Source: an uncultured Paraglaciecola sp. (GTDB lineage Bacteria > Pseudomonadota > Gammaproteobacteria > Enterobacterales > Alteromonadaceae). Taken from it: 64,000 nucleotides of DNA. This document shows, piece after piece, positions 6,534-14,616 of the stretch. The stretch lies in the NCBI GenBank assembly GCA_947498355.1, contig CANMKA010000012.1, positions 1-64,000 of the forward strand. The letters are read 5' to 3'. The position numbers and the translations under genes are program-made. Within the stretch, counting starts at the first letter, position 1. Each line of letters opens with the position of its first letter. The notes beneath the pieces were generated by a model that saw only the letters and a list, made by a program, of their open reading frames with translations, made no database searches and was not told the origin of the DNA.

Positions 6534-7278
6534 ACTATTATCCGGACGTTAAAGTGGTCTTTAATTAGGTTTAGTATAAACAAGGAAACATATCAAGTCA
6601 CTTAAGCAGGACAAATAACAGTGTGTTTTTTGCTCGATTTATACTTTCCTCAGATCCTAGTTTGTGATCCAGTAGGTATTATCAATTAGGCAAACGAGCC
6701 TTGGTGATGGCGTGTTTTATTCTTCTGAATTCTCAACAGAACACAAAATCAACGGGGTTACCCATAAGTCAGTCGATGCCAATAGTGCAAATGAAAATCG
6801 GATTGCTTTTTAGCAAATATTGGCGATTGTGTGCTCTGTAGCGTGCTCGGCTTTTATCTGTTAACTCTGTTTTTCGATTGGTTGTGCTGGATAATCTACC
6901 CGCAACAGTCACCCATCTGGCTCTAGTCGCCGATCTGTAAAAGCCAATTTCCCATGTTATCCAGTGCGGTTAACGCACAGAGGTAGTGGCTGGGTTTTTT
7001 GTCTTCCAGCTCTAACTTGATTTAACGTATCTTGAGTCCATTTTAAGCTGTCTAGCATTTACCGAAAGTACCTAAAACCTCCGAAAAATAGCGTAACTGC
7101 TTCAAAAAAACACTTTGTTTACTGTTGGCTATGCTCCAACTTGCATAGAGATTGCGCTGGGTAGCCTATTGTCGTATTTTATAGTGGTAGATTTAATAAT
7201 GGCTGTCCAAGTAGCTAGTCGGTCTCAGCAGCTAGTCTACGTAGCTCTGGTCTAAGTGGCTCTAGGAAGGATAAACTC
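6534..7278. other. Long gene-free stretch
   Basis: About 745 bases contain no convincing gene on either strand. The first 60 bases should hold the promoter and operator of the minus-strand toxin-antitoxin operon. Around 7205-7262 there is a run of similar words (GTAGCTAGTC, CAGCTAGTC, GTAGCTCTGGTC) of unknown meaning. GGAAGGA at about 7264-7270 is the ribosome binding site of the next gene. The rest looks like decayed accessory DNA. Confidence 0.5.
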
Positions 7279-7695
7279 ATGCATACTGAAATTGTTGTCC
7301 CTCAACTCCCTGAATCAACAGGTGGCGCTACCATTCAAAATTTGCGAGTTATGGAAGGTCAAGAAGTTGCTGCTGACCAATTGCTATTTGAATTGGAAAC
7401 AGACAAAGTTGTTTTGGAATTGGTTTCTCCAAGTGCCGGTACAATCCAAGATATTAAAGTTCAAGTTGGAGACTTTGTTGGTTCTGGGCAATTAGCTATG
7501 ACTTTGCGAGTCAACGAAGAGTTAGACACAACTAACCCTCAAAACATTGAAGCTACAACGAACGTAGAAGAGTTGGACAGTGTGGCTTTAGATAATATGA
7601 ACAAGAATGATACCGAAAAGCAAAGCACTGGAATACTTCCAATTATTTTTGGTGTCATTACACTGATTATAATAGGTGCACTTATCTCCCTTTAG
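7279..7695 (+). CDS. Free-standing lipoyl-domain protein with C-terminal membrane anchor
   Basis: Residues 1-80 are a biotinyl/lipoyl domain very like the first domain of the 2-oxoglutarate dehydrogenase E2 subunit (VPQLPESTGGATI near 7-19). Lys43 lies in the lipoylation motif ELETDKVVLEL. The E2 catalytic and subunit-binding domains are absent. Instead there is an acidic, Asn/Thr-rich linker (about 80-115) and one membrane helix at the very end (about 118-138). This would put the lipoyl domain in the cytoplasm, tethered by its tail. The ATG at 7279 has a good ribosome binding site (GGAAGGA). Function is unknown. It could be a swinging-arm carrier for a membrane redox protein, or a decoy derived from sucB. 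Confidence 0.8.
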   Translation: MHTEIVVPQLPESTGGATIQNLRVMEGQEVAADQLLFELETDKVVLELVSPSAGTIQDIKVQVGDFVGSGQLAMTLRVNEELDTTNPQNIEATTNVEELDSVALDNMNKNDTEKQSTGILPIIFGVITLIIIGALISL

Positions 7696-7748
7696 TGGGG
7701 GTATCTCTTTTTAGTGAGGGGGCTGCATACTCATGAAGGCTGAGTGAA

Positions 7749-7979
7749 ATGGATTATTCGAATAAATGGCTGGTTGGACTAGCGACCGCTCCGTACATTG
7801 TCCTATCTTTCTTTGTTGGCGAACAATCCTCAGTCATGCTTACACTTGTATGCTTTGTTTTGTCCACTATTGGTTATTCGCTCATTATCATCAAAGCCAA
7901 GCCAGATGTGCAATGTAAGAGATTTATAGTGTTTTTAACTTTTCCATTTTTAGTATTTGCAGGTTTAATATATGTGTAA
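7749..7979 (+). CDS. Small hypothetical membrane protein
   Basis: The 76-residue protein is mostly hydrophobic, with three likely membrane segments (about 8-24, 28-48 and 58-75) and a short positively charged loop between the last two. It lies 53 bases downstream of the lipoyl-domain gene on the same strand and may be co-transcribed with it. I do not recognise a family. A spacing of a few bases from a weak GAAGGCTGAG element supports the start only modestly. Confidence 0.5.
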   Translation: MDYSNKWLVGLATAPYIVLSFFVGEQSSVMLTLVCFVLSTIGYSLIIIKAKPDVQCKRFIVFLTFPFLVFAGLIYV

Positions 7980-8023
7980 TAAAAACATCATGGTGGGATA
8001 ATCTTCATGGAGTCAGCAGGCAT

Positions 8024-8053
8024 AAAAAAGCCCAGCTAAAAAGCTGGGCTTTG
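8024..8053 (-). terminator. Rho-independent terminator of ilvC
   Basis: The arms AAAGCCCAGCT and AGCTGGGCTTT enclose a loop of A residues, and the hairpin is followed on the minus strand by a run of T. It lies about 20 bases beyond the ilvC stop codon. Confidence 0.85.
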
Positions 8054-8074
8054 CGATTAAGCTAATAGCTTGAA

Positions 8075-9556
8075 TTACGCTTCTACTATGGCTTTCATGT
8101 CTGTCATGTAGCCACGTAAGGTTTCGCCGATTGTTTCTACGCCGTGCTCACGGATTGCTTTGTTCACTTCAACCAATTTTTTGTTGTCTACGCTGTTAGA
8201 CGCAGCAGTGAATGGCTTGCCGATTAAGTCGATGCTTAGGTTTGGCATTAACTTTTCACGTAAAATAGGTACTGCTGCGTTAGCAAATAAGTAGTTACCG
8301 TATTCAGCTGTGTCAGAGATTACTACGTTCATTTCGTACAAGCGCTTACGAGCGATTGTGTTAGAAATTAGTGGAGTTTCGTGCAGTGATTCGTAGTAAG
8401 CCGATTCAGGTAAGATGCCTGCTTCAACCATTACGTCAAAGGCGACTTCAACACCCGCTTTGATCATGGCTACTAGGAATACGCCGTTATCGAAGTATTC
8501 TTGCTCGTCGATTGTACCGTCGAACTGAGGTGCGTTTTCGAAACCCGTTTCGCCAGTCTCTTCACGCCATTTAAGTAAGTTAGCGTCGCCGTTTGCCCAG
8601 TCTTCCATCATAGTGCGAGAGAATTCACCGCTGATGATGTCGTCTTGGTGCTTACCGAACAAGTCGCCTAGCAATACTTTAAGTTCTTCAGCTAGCTCAA
8701 AGGCTTTGATTTTAGCTGGGTTAGACAGTCTGTCCATCATGTTAGTTACGCCACCGATTTTAAGTGCTTCGGTGATGGTTTCTAGGCCGTCTTGGATTAG
8801 TTTGCCTGCGTAACCTGGGTCGATGCCTTCAGCAACCATTTTTTCGTAACCTAGGATGGCTGCAACTTGTTGCATACCACAAAGGATAGTTTGCTCACCC
8901 ATAAGGTCAGATTTAACTTCAGCTACGAAAGAAGACTCAAGTACACCCGCGCGGTCGCCTCCTGTTGCAGAAGCAAGGGCTTTAGCGATATCCCAGCCTT
9001 GGCCTTTAGGATCATTTTCTGGGTGAACAGCGATTAGGGTAGGTACACCAAATCCACGCTTGTATTCTTCGCGTACTTCAGTACCCGGACACTTAGGTGC
9101 ACACATTACAACTGTTAAGTCAGAACGGATTTGCTGGCCTTCTTCAACAATGTTGAAACCGTGTGAGTAACCCAGAGTTGCACCTTGTTGCATAAGTGGC
9201 ATTACCGCTTCAACAACGCTTGAGTGCTGCTTGTCTGGCGTTAGGTTGTACACTAAATCAGCAGTAGGGATAAGTTCTTGATACGTACCTACAGTGAAAC
9301 CGTTGTCGCTAGCGCGTTGGAACGAATCACGCTTTTCGTCGATAGCAGCTTGGCGTAGCGCGTAAGATACGTCTAAGCCAGAATCGCGCATGTTTAAACC
9401 TTGGTTTAAACCTTGAGCTCCACAACCTACGATAACGATTTTTTTGCCTTTTAAGAAATCACAACCTGTTGCGAATTCTGAACGGTCCATAAAACGGCAG
9501 CGACCTAGTTGGTCTAGTTGCTGGCGCAAAGATAAAGTATTGAAATAATTAGCCAT
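8075..9556 (-). CDS. ilvC: Ketol-acid reductoisomerase (NADP+), long class II form
   Basis: The enzyme converts acetolactate or acetohydroxybutyrate to the dihydroxy acids in valine and isoleucine synthesis in the cytoplasm. At 493 residues it has the length of the enterobacterial long form. The N-terminal Rossmann motif [14 protein letters not shown] binds [25 protein letters not shown] and the two repeated helical knotted domains follow ([11 protein letters not shown], then the second copy with [22 protein letters not shown]). The C-terminus ends as in the family. The gene is divergent from ilvY across a 131-base gap that should hold the shared, inducer-dependent promoter region. A terminator follows. 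Confidence 0.97.
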   Translation of the reverse strand: MANYFNTLSLRQQLDQLGRCRFMDRSEFATGCDFLKGKKIVIVGCGAQGLNQGLNMRDSGLDVSYALRQAAIDEKRDSFQRASDNGFTVGTYQELIPTADLVYNLTPDKQHSSVVEAVMPLMQQGATLGYSHGFNIVEEGQQIRSDLTVVMCAPKCPGTEVREEYKRGFGVPTLIAVHPENDPKGQGWDIAKALASATGGDRAGVLESSFVAEVKSDLMGEQTILCGMQQVAAILGYEKMVAEGIDPGYAGKLIQDGLETITEALKIGGVTNMMDRLSNPAKIKAFELAEELKVLLGDLFGKHQDDIISGEFSRTMMEDWANGDANLLKWREETGETGFENAPQFDGTIDEQEYFDNGVFLVAMIKAGVEVAFDVMVEAGILPESAYYESLHETPLISNTIARKRLYEMNVVISDTAEYGNYLFANAAVPILREKLMPNLSIDLIGKPFTAASNSVDNKKLVEVNKAIREHGVETIGETLRGYMTDMKAIVEA

Positions 9557-9687
9557 GTCTAATCCTATTTATTAGCGGCAATTCCGAGATGAAATTGCGA
9601 TGGCAAGATACTAGTAGAAAATCCACGTTGTGCATAATGATATATATGCAATACAATGTTGCCAAAATCGCAATGAATCGTGTGGGG
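9557..9687. promoter_or_regulatory. Divergent ilvY-ilvC control region
   Basis: This 131-base gap between the divergent starts should carry the overlapping promoters and the two IlvY operators. A palindromic-looking ATATATGCAATAC block lies at about 9641-9655. I cannot assign operator boundaries with certainty. Confidence 0.5.
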
Positions 9688-10551
9688 ATGTGTGCCTTGG
9701 ATATACGTAGCTTGGAGTTGTTTCAACATTTAGCCAGTAGCTTACACTTTAGTAAGACGGCTCAGGCGCTATTTGTTAGCCCATCTACTTTGAGCCGGTC
9801 GATTCAAAGGCTAGAAGACGAATGCGGCACTACCCTGTTTGTGCGCGATAATCGCAAGGTTAAACTGACGGCGGCTGGGGCCAAGTTATTGCGTTTTAGT
9901 CAGAATATTCTGACTGAGTGGAAACAGGTAAAATGGGAGCTCAAACAAGATCAGCAACAATTGCAGGGGGAGTTAAGTTTGTTTTGCTCGGTCACTGCCA
10001 GTCAAAGCCATTTGCCGGCCTTGCTCGACAGCTTTCGCAATCAATATCCTCAAGTTGAAATCAAGCTAAGCACAGGCGACCCAGCTTGGTCTGCCAGTAA
10101 AGTGATGCAGCAAGAGGTTGATGCATCTATTGCTATTCATACCCCAGACTTCCCTAAAGAACTCAGGTTTTTGCCCCTCGATGAAATTCCTTTAGTGCTG
10201 ATTGCTGCCAAAGATTTGCAGTTGTCGCGGTTAAATCAAGTGGATTGGCGCAAGCATTCTATGGTGCTACCCGAATCAGGCCCATCAAAGCGAATTGTGC
10301 ATCACTGGTTTGCCGAGCAAGGAATACGCCCAAGAGTGTATGCCACAGTGGCGGGTAATGAGGCGATTGTGAGTATGGTCGCTCTTGGCTGCGGGTTGGG
10401 TATAGTTCCGAGTGTGGTGTTAGATAATTCGGCCGTAGGTCAAAAGGTTAGTCGTATTGTGTTAGATGATATCGAGCCTTATAAACTCGGACTTTGTTGT
10501 TTACAAGCACGAGCGAATGAGCCTGCGATACAGGCCTTGTTTAGTTGTTAA
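9688..10551 (+). CDS. ilvY: LysR-type activator of ilvC
   Basis: The protein matches IlvY along its whole length: an N-terminal winged helix (LELFQHLASSLHFSKTAQ, then FVSPSTLSRSIQRLE), the conserved LFVRDNRKVKLTAAG, and the effector domain with SLFCSVTASQSHLPALLDSF, EIKLSTGDPAW and MVALGCGLGIVP. IlvY binds the ilvY-ilvC intergenic region and turns on ilvC when acetolactate or acetohydroxybutyrate accumulates. The frame is open upstream to 9589, but the IlvY-like sequence begins at the ATG at 9688, so I prefer this start. It gives a 287-residue protein and leaves a normal-sized control region. The divergent layout with ilvC is the classic one. Confidence 0.92.
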   Translation: MCALDIRSLELFQHLASSLHFSKTAQALFVSPSTLSRSIQRLEDECGTTLFVRDNRKVKLTAAGAKLLRFSQNILTEWKQVKWELKQDQQQLQGELSLFCSVTASQSHLPALLDSFRNQYPQVEIKLSTGDPAWSASKVMQQEVDASIAIHTPDFPKELRFLPLDEIPLVLIAAKDLQLSRLNQVDWRKHSMVLPESGPSKRIVHHWFAEQGIRPRVYATVAGNEAIVSMVALGCGLGIVPSVVLDNSAVGQKVSRIVLDDIEPYKLGLCCLQARANEPAIQALFSC

Positions 10552-11002
10552 CGGCAGTAGATAGATGCTAGTAATTAGGAGGTAGTAAAGGTCTGCGCTT
10601 TGCTTACATTCGCTGCGCGCACAAGGCATGGCTTCGCCACTTATGTACTTCGTACACTGAAGTTATTCACTTCGTTCATTAAGCATTCGCGTTGCTCACC
10701 GCAATCCATTACAGTTTTTCGCCCAGCATCCCTGCTTGGGCGACCTACTTTTCTTCAACAGCAAAGAAAAGTAGGCAAAAGATGCAGCAGATAGATTTTA
10801 GGAAATAGCAGATAGTCAAAGCATTCGTGTTGCTTGCATGGCCGCGCGATAATACATGTGCTTTACGCACTAAGAACTTTGCAAGTATTATCAACCGTCT
10901 TTCTAGTGGTCTTTTAGACCGGAATATATTTCAAAAATACACTAGTACTTTTATAGCAACTGATTTCTCTCATCTACCCCACTCATAGCCTGAGTAAAGT
11001 TG
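10552..11002. repeat. Interspersed hairpin-rich repeat and gene-free stretch
   Basis: About 450 bases lack a gene. From 10590 to 10780 the sequence is a series of short self-complementary words (GCTTCGCC, CTTCGTAC, CTTCGTTC). Two clear hairpins follow: CGCCCAGC/GCTTGGGCG at about 10720-10742, and CCTACTTTTCTT (10744-10755) with AAGAAAAGTAGG (10764-10775). Its spurious translation, with the motif RPASLLGRPTF, belongs to a repeat I recognise from many marine gammaproteobacteria. A shorter hairpin, GGTCTTTTAGACC, lies near 10907-10920. Confidence 0.65.
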
Positions 11003-11707
11003 TTAACTACTTCCTATGCACTTTTTGCCTCTATCGATTTCAGCCAGATAAGCCGTTAAGTTTTTATCTTTTTGGTTGGGGTAGCGACTCTCTAGAGGGG
11101 TGAAAGCGGTTATTCTATCTAGCCGAAAGTTCCGAAAAGATTGTCTTAATTCACACCACCCAGCTAATAGCCATACCGGACTGAACGAAATTAATGCCAG
11201 TGGCCAAATGGTGCGGTCGGTAAGTTGTTCTTGTAAGTCGCAGTAGGTAAAACGCACCCGTTGTTTTTTGCGAATGCATTCTCTAACTTGAGTGAAGCTC
11301 ACGTCCCACGGAATTTTATAATGGCTGGGTGCCGAGAAGGTACTGATTTGGTGTAGTTCGTGAATTAACGGTTCGGGTAAGGTGGCTTGTATTTTTTGGT
11401 AAGCACTTTTGGCCTTTTCAGCAAAGCTCGGATCTGTCCAATTGCTAACCATGCCTATGCCTAACGCAATGGCTTCTAGCTCATCAGCGTCAAACATGAT
11501 GGGAGGTAAGTGGTAGTGTTTATCGATGACATAACCCACCCCGGCTTCACCGCTAATTGGTACCCCTGAATCGGTAAGATTTTGAATATCTCTATATATG
11601 GTTCTTACCGAGACTTCAAAAGTGCGGGCCAAGGTCTCTGCGGTTACCGCCTGATGCATCCGCCTTAAGTAGTGAATCAAATCATTTAGTCGTTCTGCTT
11701 TTGCCAT
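11003..11707 (-). CDS. WYL-domain (YafY-like) transcriptional regulator, copy A
   Basis: The 234-residue protein has an HTH_11 winged helix at the N-terminus (RLNDLIHYLRRMHQAVTAET, then VSVRTIYRDIQNL), a middle helical linker, and a C-terminal WYL domain (IWPLALISFSPVWLLAGWCE and RNFRLDRITAF). WYL domains bind small ligands or nucleic acid, and the family usually represses or activates an adjacent gene. The ATG is preceded by AAGGGAATT. The gene starts 11 bases after the PAS fragment's stop, so the two are probably one transcript. The first 140 residues are almost identical to copy B (13349-14071), after which similarity drops sharply. Confidence 0.88.
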   Translation of the reverse strand: MAKAERLNDLIHYLRRMHQAVTAETLARTFEVSVRTIYRDIQNLTDSGVPISGEAGVGYVIDKHYHLPPIMFDADELEAIALGIGMVSNWTDPSFAEKAKSAYQKIQATLPEPLIHELHQISTFSAPSHYKIPWDVSFTQVRECIRKKQRVRFTYCDLQEQLTDRTIWPLALISFSPVWLLAGWCELRQSFRNFRLDRITAFTPLESRYPNQKDKNLTAYLAEIDRGKKCIGSS

Positions 11708-11718
11708 AGTTAATTCCC

Positions 11719-12000
11719 TTAGCTAATGGCTTTATGGATGTATTCTTTGGACAATCGCTCGGATGGGGTGGCACAGGGCTGGTGTGATGGCGAGATGTCA
11801 ATGGGTGCGAGCTGTAAAAACTCGTCTACGCAGTGCATATCGACGGCGGCTTGATTGCAGTCAACAAATTTAGCTTGCTGTAAATCCAAAATGAACATCG
11901 TGTCGGCTGATGTATCGAATAGCGTTTTGTATTTATCTCGCTCGACTTGGGCTTGTCTAAGTTGTTGTTTTAAATATTCGTTTTCCGTTGATAAGCTCAT
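11719..12000 (-). CDS. Short PAS-domain protein, probably a truncated sensor
   Basis: The 93-residue protein begins with a coiled-coil-like stretch (ENEYLKQQLRQAQVERDKY) and continues as the first half of a PAS domain (LFDTSADTMFILDL, FVDCNQAAVDMHC). It then reads ISPSHQPCATPSERLSKEYI and stops. PAS domains of this type are normally followed by more PAS sequence and a GGDEF or histidine kinase domain, none of which is present. The sequence shared by both WYL copies begins at the stop codon. The likeliest reading is a sensor gene cut short by the recombination that placed the WYL copy here. Confidence 0.6.
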   Translation of the reverse strand: MSLSTENEYLKQQLRQAQVERDKYKTLFDTSADTMFILDLQQAKFVDCNQAAVDMHCVDEFLQLAPIDISPSHQPCATPSERLSKEYIHKAIS

Positions 12001-12513
12001 TTTCTAATACTCCGTACAGGATATTGGCTGAATTTACCTGCGAATGTTAACAACCTGAACTCGGGATAGATCAAATTTCATCGACACTTTTTATCCCGAG
12101 TCGAGGTTAAATAGTCTAGTAGGCTTTGCGATAGATAGTCTTAACCCAACTCATTGATGCAACCTTTGTTATGGCAACTACATTTTTTAACTGTGGCGTA
12201 ACTTATTTTCTGGCTTTGGTAAACGCTAAGGTACTCGGTTAAGTCGTGTAATCAGTGTGCGTACAATCCTCTGCTACTTACGCCTGGTTGTTGTTTTTTT
12301 GTAAATTTTGATCGGAAAAAGATAAATTAAATGGAGGATTAAGTTACTTGCTAAAATAAAACGAAAAAATCACAGAGTTATTGTTTTATCTTCAGCTAAT
12401 TTGTGCAAATATCCGCCCGGTCTGAAATCTAGGGAAGGGACATTTGGTGACCTCTTTGGATTTATGGCAATGAATAATTACATACACATCCAGATATATT
12501 ACGGAAACTAACT
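12001..12513. other. Gene-free stretch between divergent genes
   Basis: These 513 bases separate the minus-strand PAS-WYL operon from the plus-strand barrel gene. Besides the inverted repeat at 12059-12101 I see no gene. The AT-rich part from 12295 to 12510 probably holds the promoter of the downstream outer-membrane gene. Confidence 0.5.
12059..12101. promoter_or_regulatory. Inverted repeat upstream of the PAS-WYL operon
   Basis: ACTCGGGATA (12059-12068) and TATCCCGAGT (12092-12101) are perfect 10-base inverted repeats separated by 23 bases. They lie 58 bases upstream of the PAS gene start. This could be an operator or an RNA hairpin. Neither has been shown. Confidence 0.4.
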
Positions 12514-13245
12514 ATGAAAAAAGCACTCATTCTCTCTTCTGCTATCCTAGCTTTTAGCGCAACTGCCCAAGAAACTTTTACCTACGAACTTGGTGCGGCT
12601 CACCTTGATGCTGAAGGTGTAAAAGCATACATCGCTGCAGGCAGCTACTACTTTTCAGAGGTAGATACTTCTCAAGGTCCACTGGCCGAAGCTGTATTTT
12701 TAGACCGCTCAAACACTCTTGATTTCGCATTTACTCGTGTTGAAGCTGATGGTGTATCTGGTGGCGTGAATGCAGTAGCTGTAGGTGGTACATACCAATT
12801 CGCAGATAACGGACTATTCATCACCGCAAATGCTGTTCAGGTCAATGGTTCAGACGATGGTAGTTTCGGTCTTGGTTTGGGTTACTACATCTCAGGCGAT
12901 TGGACGGTAAGTGTCGATACTGCGTTTGATGAAGACGTTGAATACACAGGTTTAGCTCTGTCCACCAAAAAGCTACTAACGCTAGGTGGCGACAGGTTTT
13001 TAAATTTAGAAGCAACTATTAACGTTCCAGATGAAGGCGATGATAGCTATGCCGTTGCTGCTGATTACTACTTCAACAGAAAAGTATCTGTTGGTCTAGA
13101 TTATATTTGGGCAGATAGCTTTAGCGACGGTGGAACAGTTGCAAACGTTAACTGGTTCTTCACGCCAACTACAGCATTGTTTGTTGAGTATTCTGACGAT
13201 TCAGTGTCTGATGCTATATCAATCGGGATCAACTCTCGTTTCTAA
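12514..13245 (+). CDS. Putative outer-membrane beta-barrel protein
   Basis: The 243-residue protein has a cleavable signal peptide (MKKALILSSAILAFSATAQ, cut after about residue 18). The rest is made of alternating polar and hydrophobic strands rich in Gly, Asp, Ser and Tyr, with no Cys, and it ends in Phe (SIGINSRF), the usual outer-membrane barrel sorting residue. Ten or so short strands can be counted, for example FGLGLGYYISGDWTVSVDTAF and AADYYFNRKVSVGLDYIW. I do not recognise a named family. It stands alone between the two WYL regulator copies and may be controlled by one of them. Confidence 0.7.
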   Translation: MKKALILSSAILAFSATAQETFTYELGAAHLDAEGVKAYIAAGSYYFSEVDTSQGPLAEAVFLDRSNTLDFAFTRVEADGVSGGVNAVAVGGTYQFADNGLFITANAVQVNGSDDGSFGLGLGYYISGDWTVSVDTAFDEDVEYTGLALSTKKLLTLGGDRFLNLEATINVPDEGDDSYAVAADYYFNRKVSVGLDYIWADSFSDGGTVANVNWFFTPTTALFVEYSDDSVSDAISIGINSRF

Positions 13246-13348
13246 TTGAAGCCGTTGTGAAAGCTACTTAAATATGGCTCAGCAACAGCAACTCTGCGCT
13301 GCTCATCACCAATGCTGGTGGGTAGCGTAAATTGTATTTCCACTCTAT

Positions 13349-14071
13349 TTAATTACTGCACTTCTCTGTTATCGGACACGTTCCTGTATCTCTGCCGTTT
13401 ATTTGCGCGAAATACGCCTGTAAATTGCGGTGTTTGTCGTTGGGGAAACGCTCGTTCTGCTTCGCAAATTTAGTGATCCTGTCTAAGCGAAAATGCCTGA
13501 ATGCTTGGCGTAGTTCACACCATCCACTTAGCAACCAAACTGGGCTAAACGACACCAAGGCCAGTGGCCATATTACTCTGTCGGACGGTTTGTTTTGCAA
13601 ATCTAGGTAAGTGAATGCGACTTTGTGTTTACTGCGAATACACTCTCTGACCTCGGTAAAGCTCACGTCCCACGGAATTTTATAATGGCTGGGTGCTGAG
13701 AAGGTACTGATTTGGTGTAGTTCGTGAATTAACGGTTCGGGTAAGGTGGCTTGTATTTTTTGGTAAGCACTTTTGGCCTTTTCAGCAAAGCTCGGATCTG
13801 TCCAATTGCTAACCATGCCTATGCCTAACGCAATGGCTTCTAGCTCATCAGCGTCAAACATGATAGGAGGTAAGTGGTAGTGTTTATCTATGACACAACC
13901 CACCCCGGCTTCACCGCTAATTGGTACCCCTGAATCGATAAGATTTTGAATATCTCTATATATGGTTCTTACCGATACTTCAAAAGTGCGGGCCAAGGTC
14001 TCTGCGGTTACCGCCTGATGCATCCGCCTTAAGTAGTGAACCAAATCGTTTAGTCGTTCTGCTTTTGCCAT
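13349..14071 (-). CDS. WYL-domain (YafY-like) transcriptional regulator, copy B
   Basis: The 240-residue paralogue of copy A has the same winged-helix N-terminus and a C-terminal WYL domain (VIWPLALVSFSPVWLLSGWCE, RHFRLDRITKF). From the start to about residue 140 it differs from copy A at very few positions. Beyond VRECIR the proteins differ at many positions and the C-terminal tails are unrelated. It is divergent from a VOC-family gene (14191), and a perfect inverted repeat sits between them. That is the usual setting of this regulator type, so B is likely the original locus and controls the VOC gene. Confidence 0.88.
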   Translation of the reverse strand: MAKAERLNDLVHYLRRMHQAVTAETLARTFEVSVRTIYRDIQNLIDSGVPISGEAGVGCVIDKHYHLPPIMFDADELEAIALGIGMVSNWTDPSFAEKAKSAYQKIQATLPEPLIHELHQISTFSAPSHYKIPWDVSFTEVRECIRSKHKVAFTYLDLQNKPSDRVIWPLALVSFSPVWLLSGWCELRQAFRHFRLDRITKFAKQNERFPNDKHRNLQAYFAQINGRDTGTCPITEKCSN

Positions 14072-14113
14072 AGTTAATTCCCTTAGCTAAAAAACGCTCC
14101 TAGTCTATTGAAA

Positions 14114-14140
14114 CACTACTGACATAGGATGTCAGTAGTG
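14114..14140. promoter_or_regulatory. Probable operator between WYL copy B and the VOC gene
   Basis: CACTACTGACA (14114-14124) and TGTCAGTAGTG (14130-14140) form a perfect 11-base inverted repeat with a 5-base spacer. It lies 43 bases upstream of the regulator start and 50 bases upstream of the VOC gene start, well placed to control both directions. Binding by the adjacent regulator is inferred. Confidence 0.65.
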
Positions 14141-14190
14141 ACGGGCTAGTATGTGCTGGCTCAACCCAACAACTTAAAAAGGAGAAGATT

Positions 14191-14580
14191 ATGATTGGTT
14201 ATGTGACATTAGGTACAGCGGATTTAGATAAATCAGCAGCGTTTTATGATGCGTTACTAGGTACGATTGGTGCGAAACGCTTTATGGAAGAACCTGGCTA
14301 CTTTATAGCGTGGTCGAAAGGCGAAAACGAACCCTCTATTGCGGTAGCACGGCCTTTTGATAAGCAGCCAGCAAGTGTAGGTAACGGCACTATGGTCGCG
14401 GTGTTTTTAGAATCTCAGGAGCAAGTTGATAAATTTTATGCCAAAGCGTTAGCCCTAGGTGGTACGTGCGAAGGTAAGCCGGGTTTTAGACCTGATGAAG
14501 GAGCAACGGCAGGCTTTTATGCAGGTTACTTTAGAGATTTAGACGGCAATAAGCTGAACGCTTTTTGCATGGTTGAATAG
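14191..14580 (+). CDS. VOC-family (glyoxalase-like) protein
   Basis: The 129-residue protein has the paired beta-alpha-beta-beta-beta modules of the vicinal oxygen chelate fold: IGYVTLGTADLDKSAAFYDALL at the start, and TAGFYAGYFRDLDGNKLNAF at the end with the usual acidic metal-side region. Members include glyoxalase I, fosfomycin resistance proteins and bleomycin-binding proteins. The substrate here cannot be told. A strong ribosome binding site (AAGGAG) precedes the ATG. The gene is divergent from WYL copy B with a palindrome in between, which suggests regulation by that protein in response to a small reactive molecule. Confidence 0.85.
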   Translation: MIGYVTLGTADLDKSAAFYDALLGTIGAKRFMEEPGYFIAWSKGENEPSIAVARPFDKQPASVGNGTMVAVFLESQEQVDKFYAKALALGGTCEGKPGFRPDEGATAGFYAGYFRDLDGNKLNAFCMVE

Positions 14581-14616
14581 CCGTTATTTGGCAGAGGCCC
14601 AAACCTGCTAATGCCG

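Noticed and set aside
7986..7998. ACATCATGGTGGGA resembles part of the attC at 5332-5409
   Set aside because: The shared word is about 13 bases, which is expected by chance in a window of this size, and there are no paired boxes around it.
10600..10794. 64-residue ORF after ilvY
   Set aside because: It is the translation of an interspersed hairpin repeat, with no ribosome binding site of its own.
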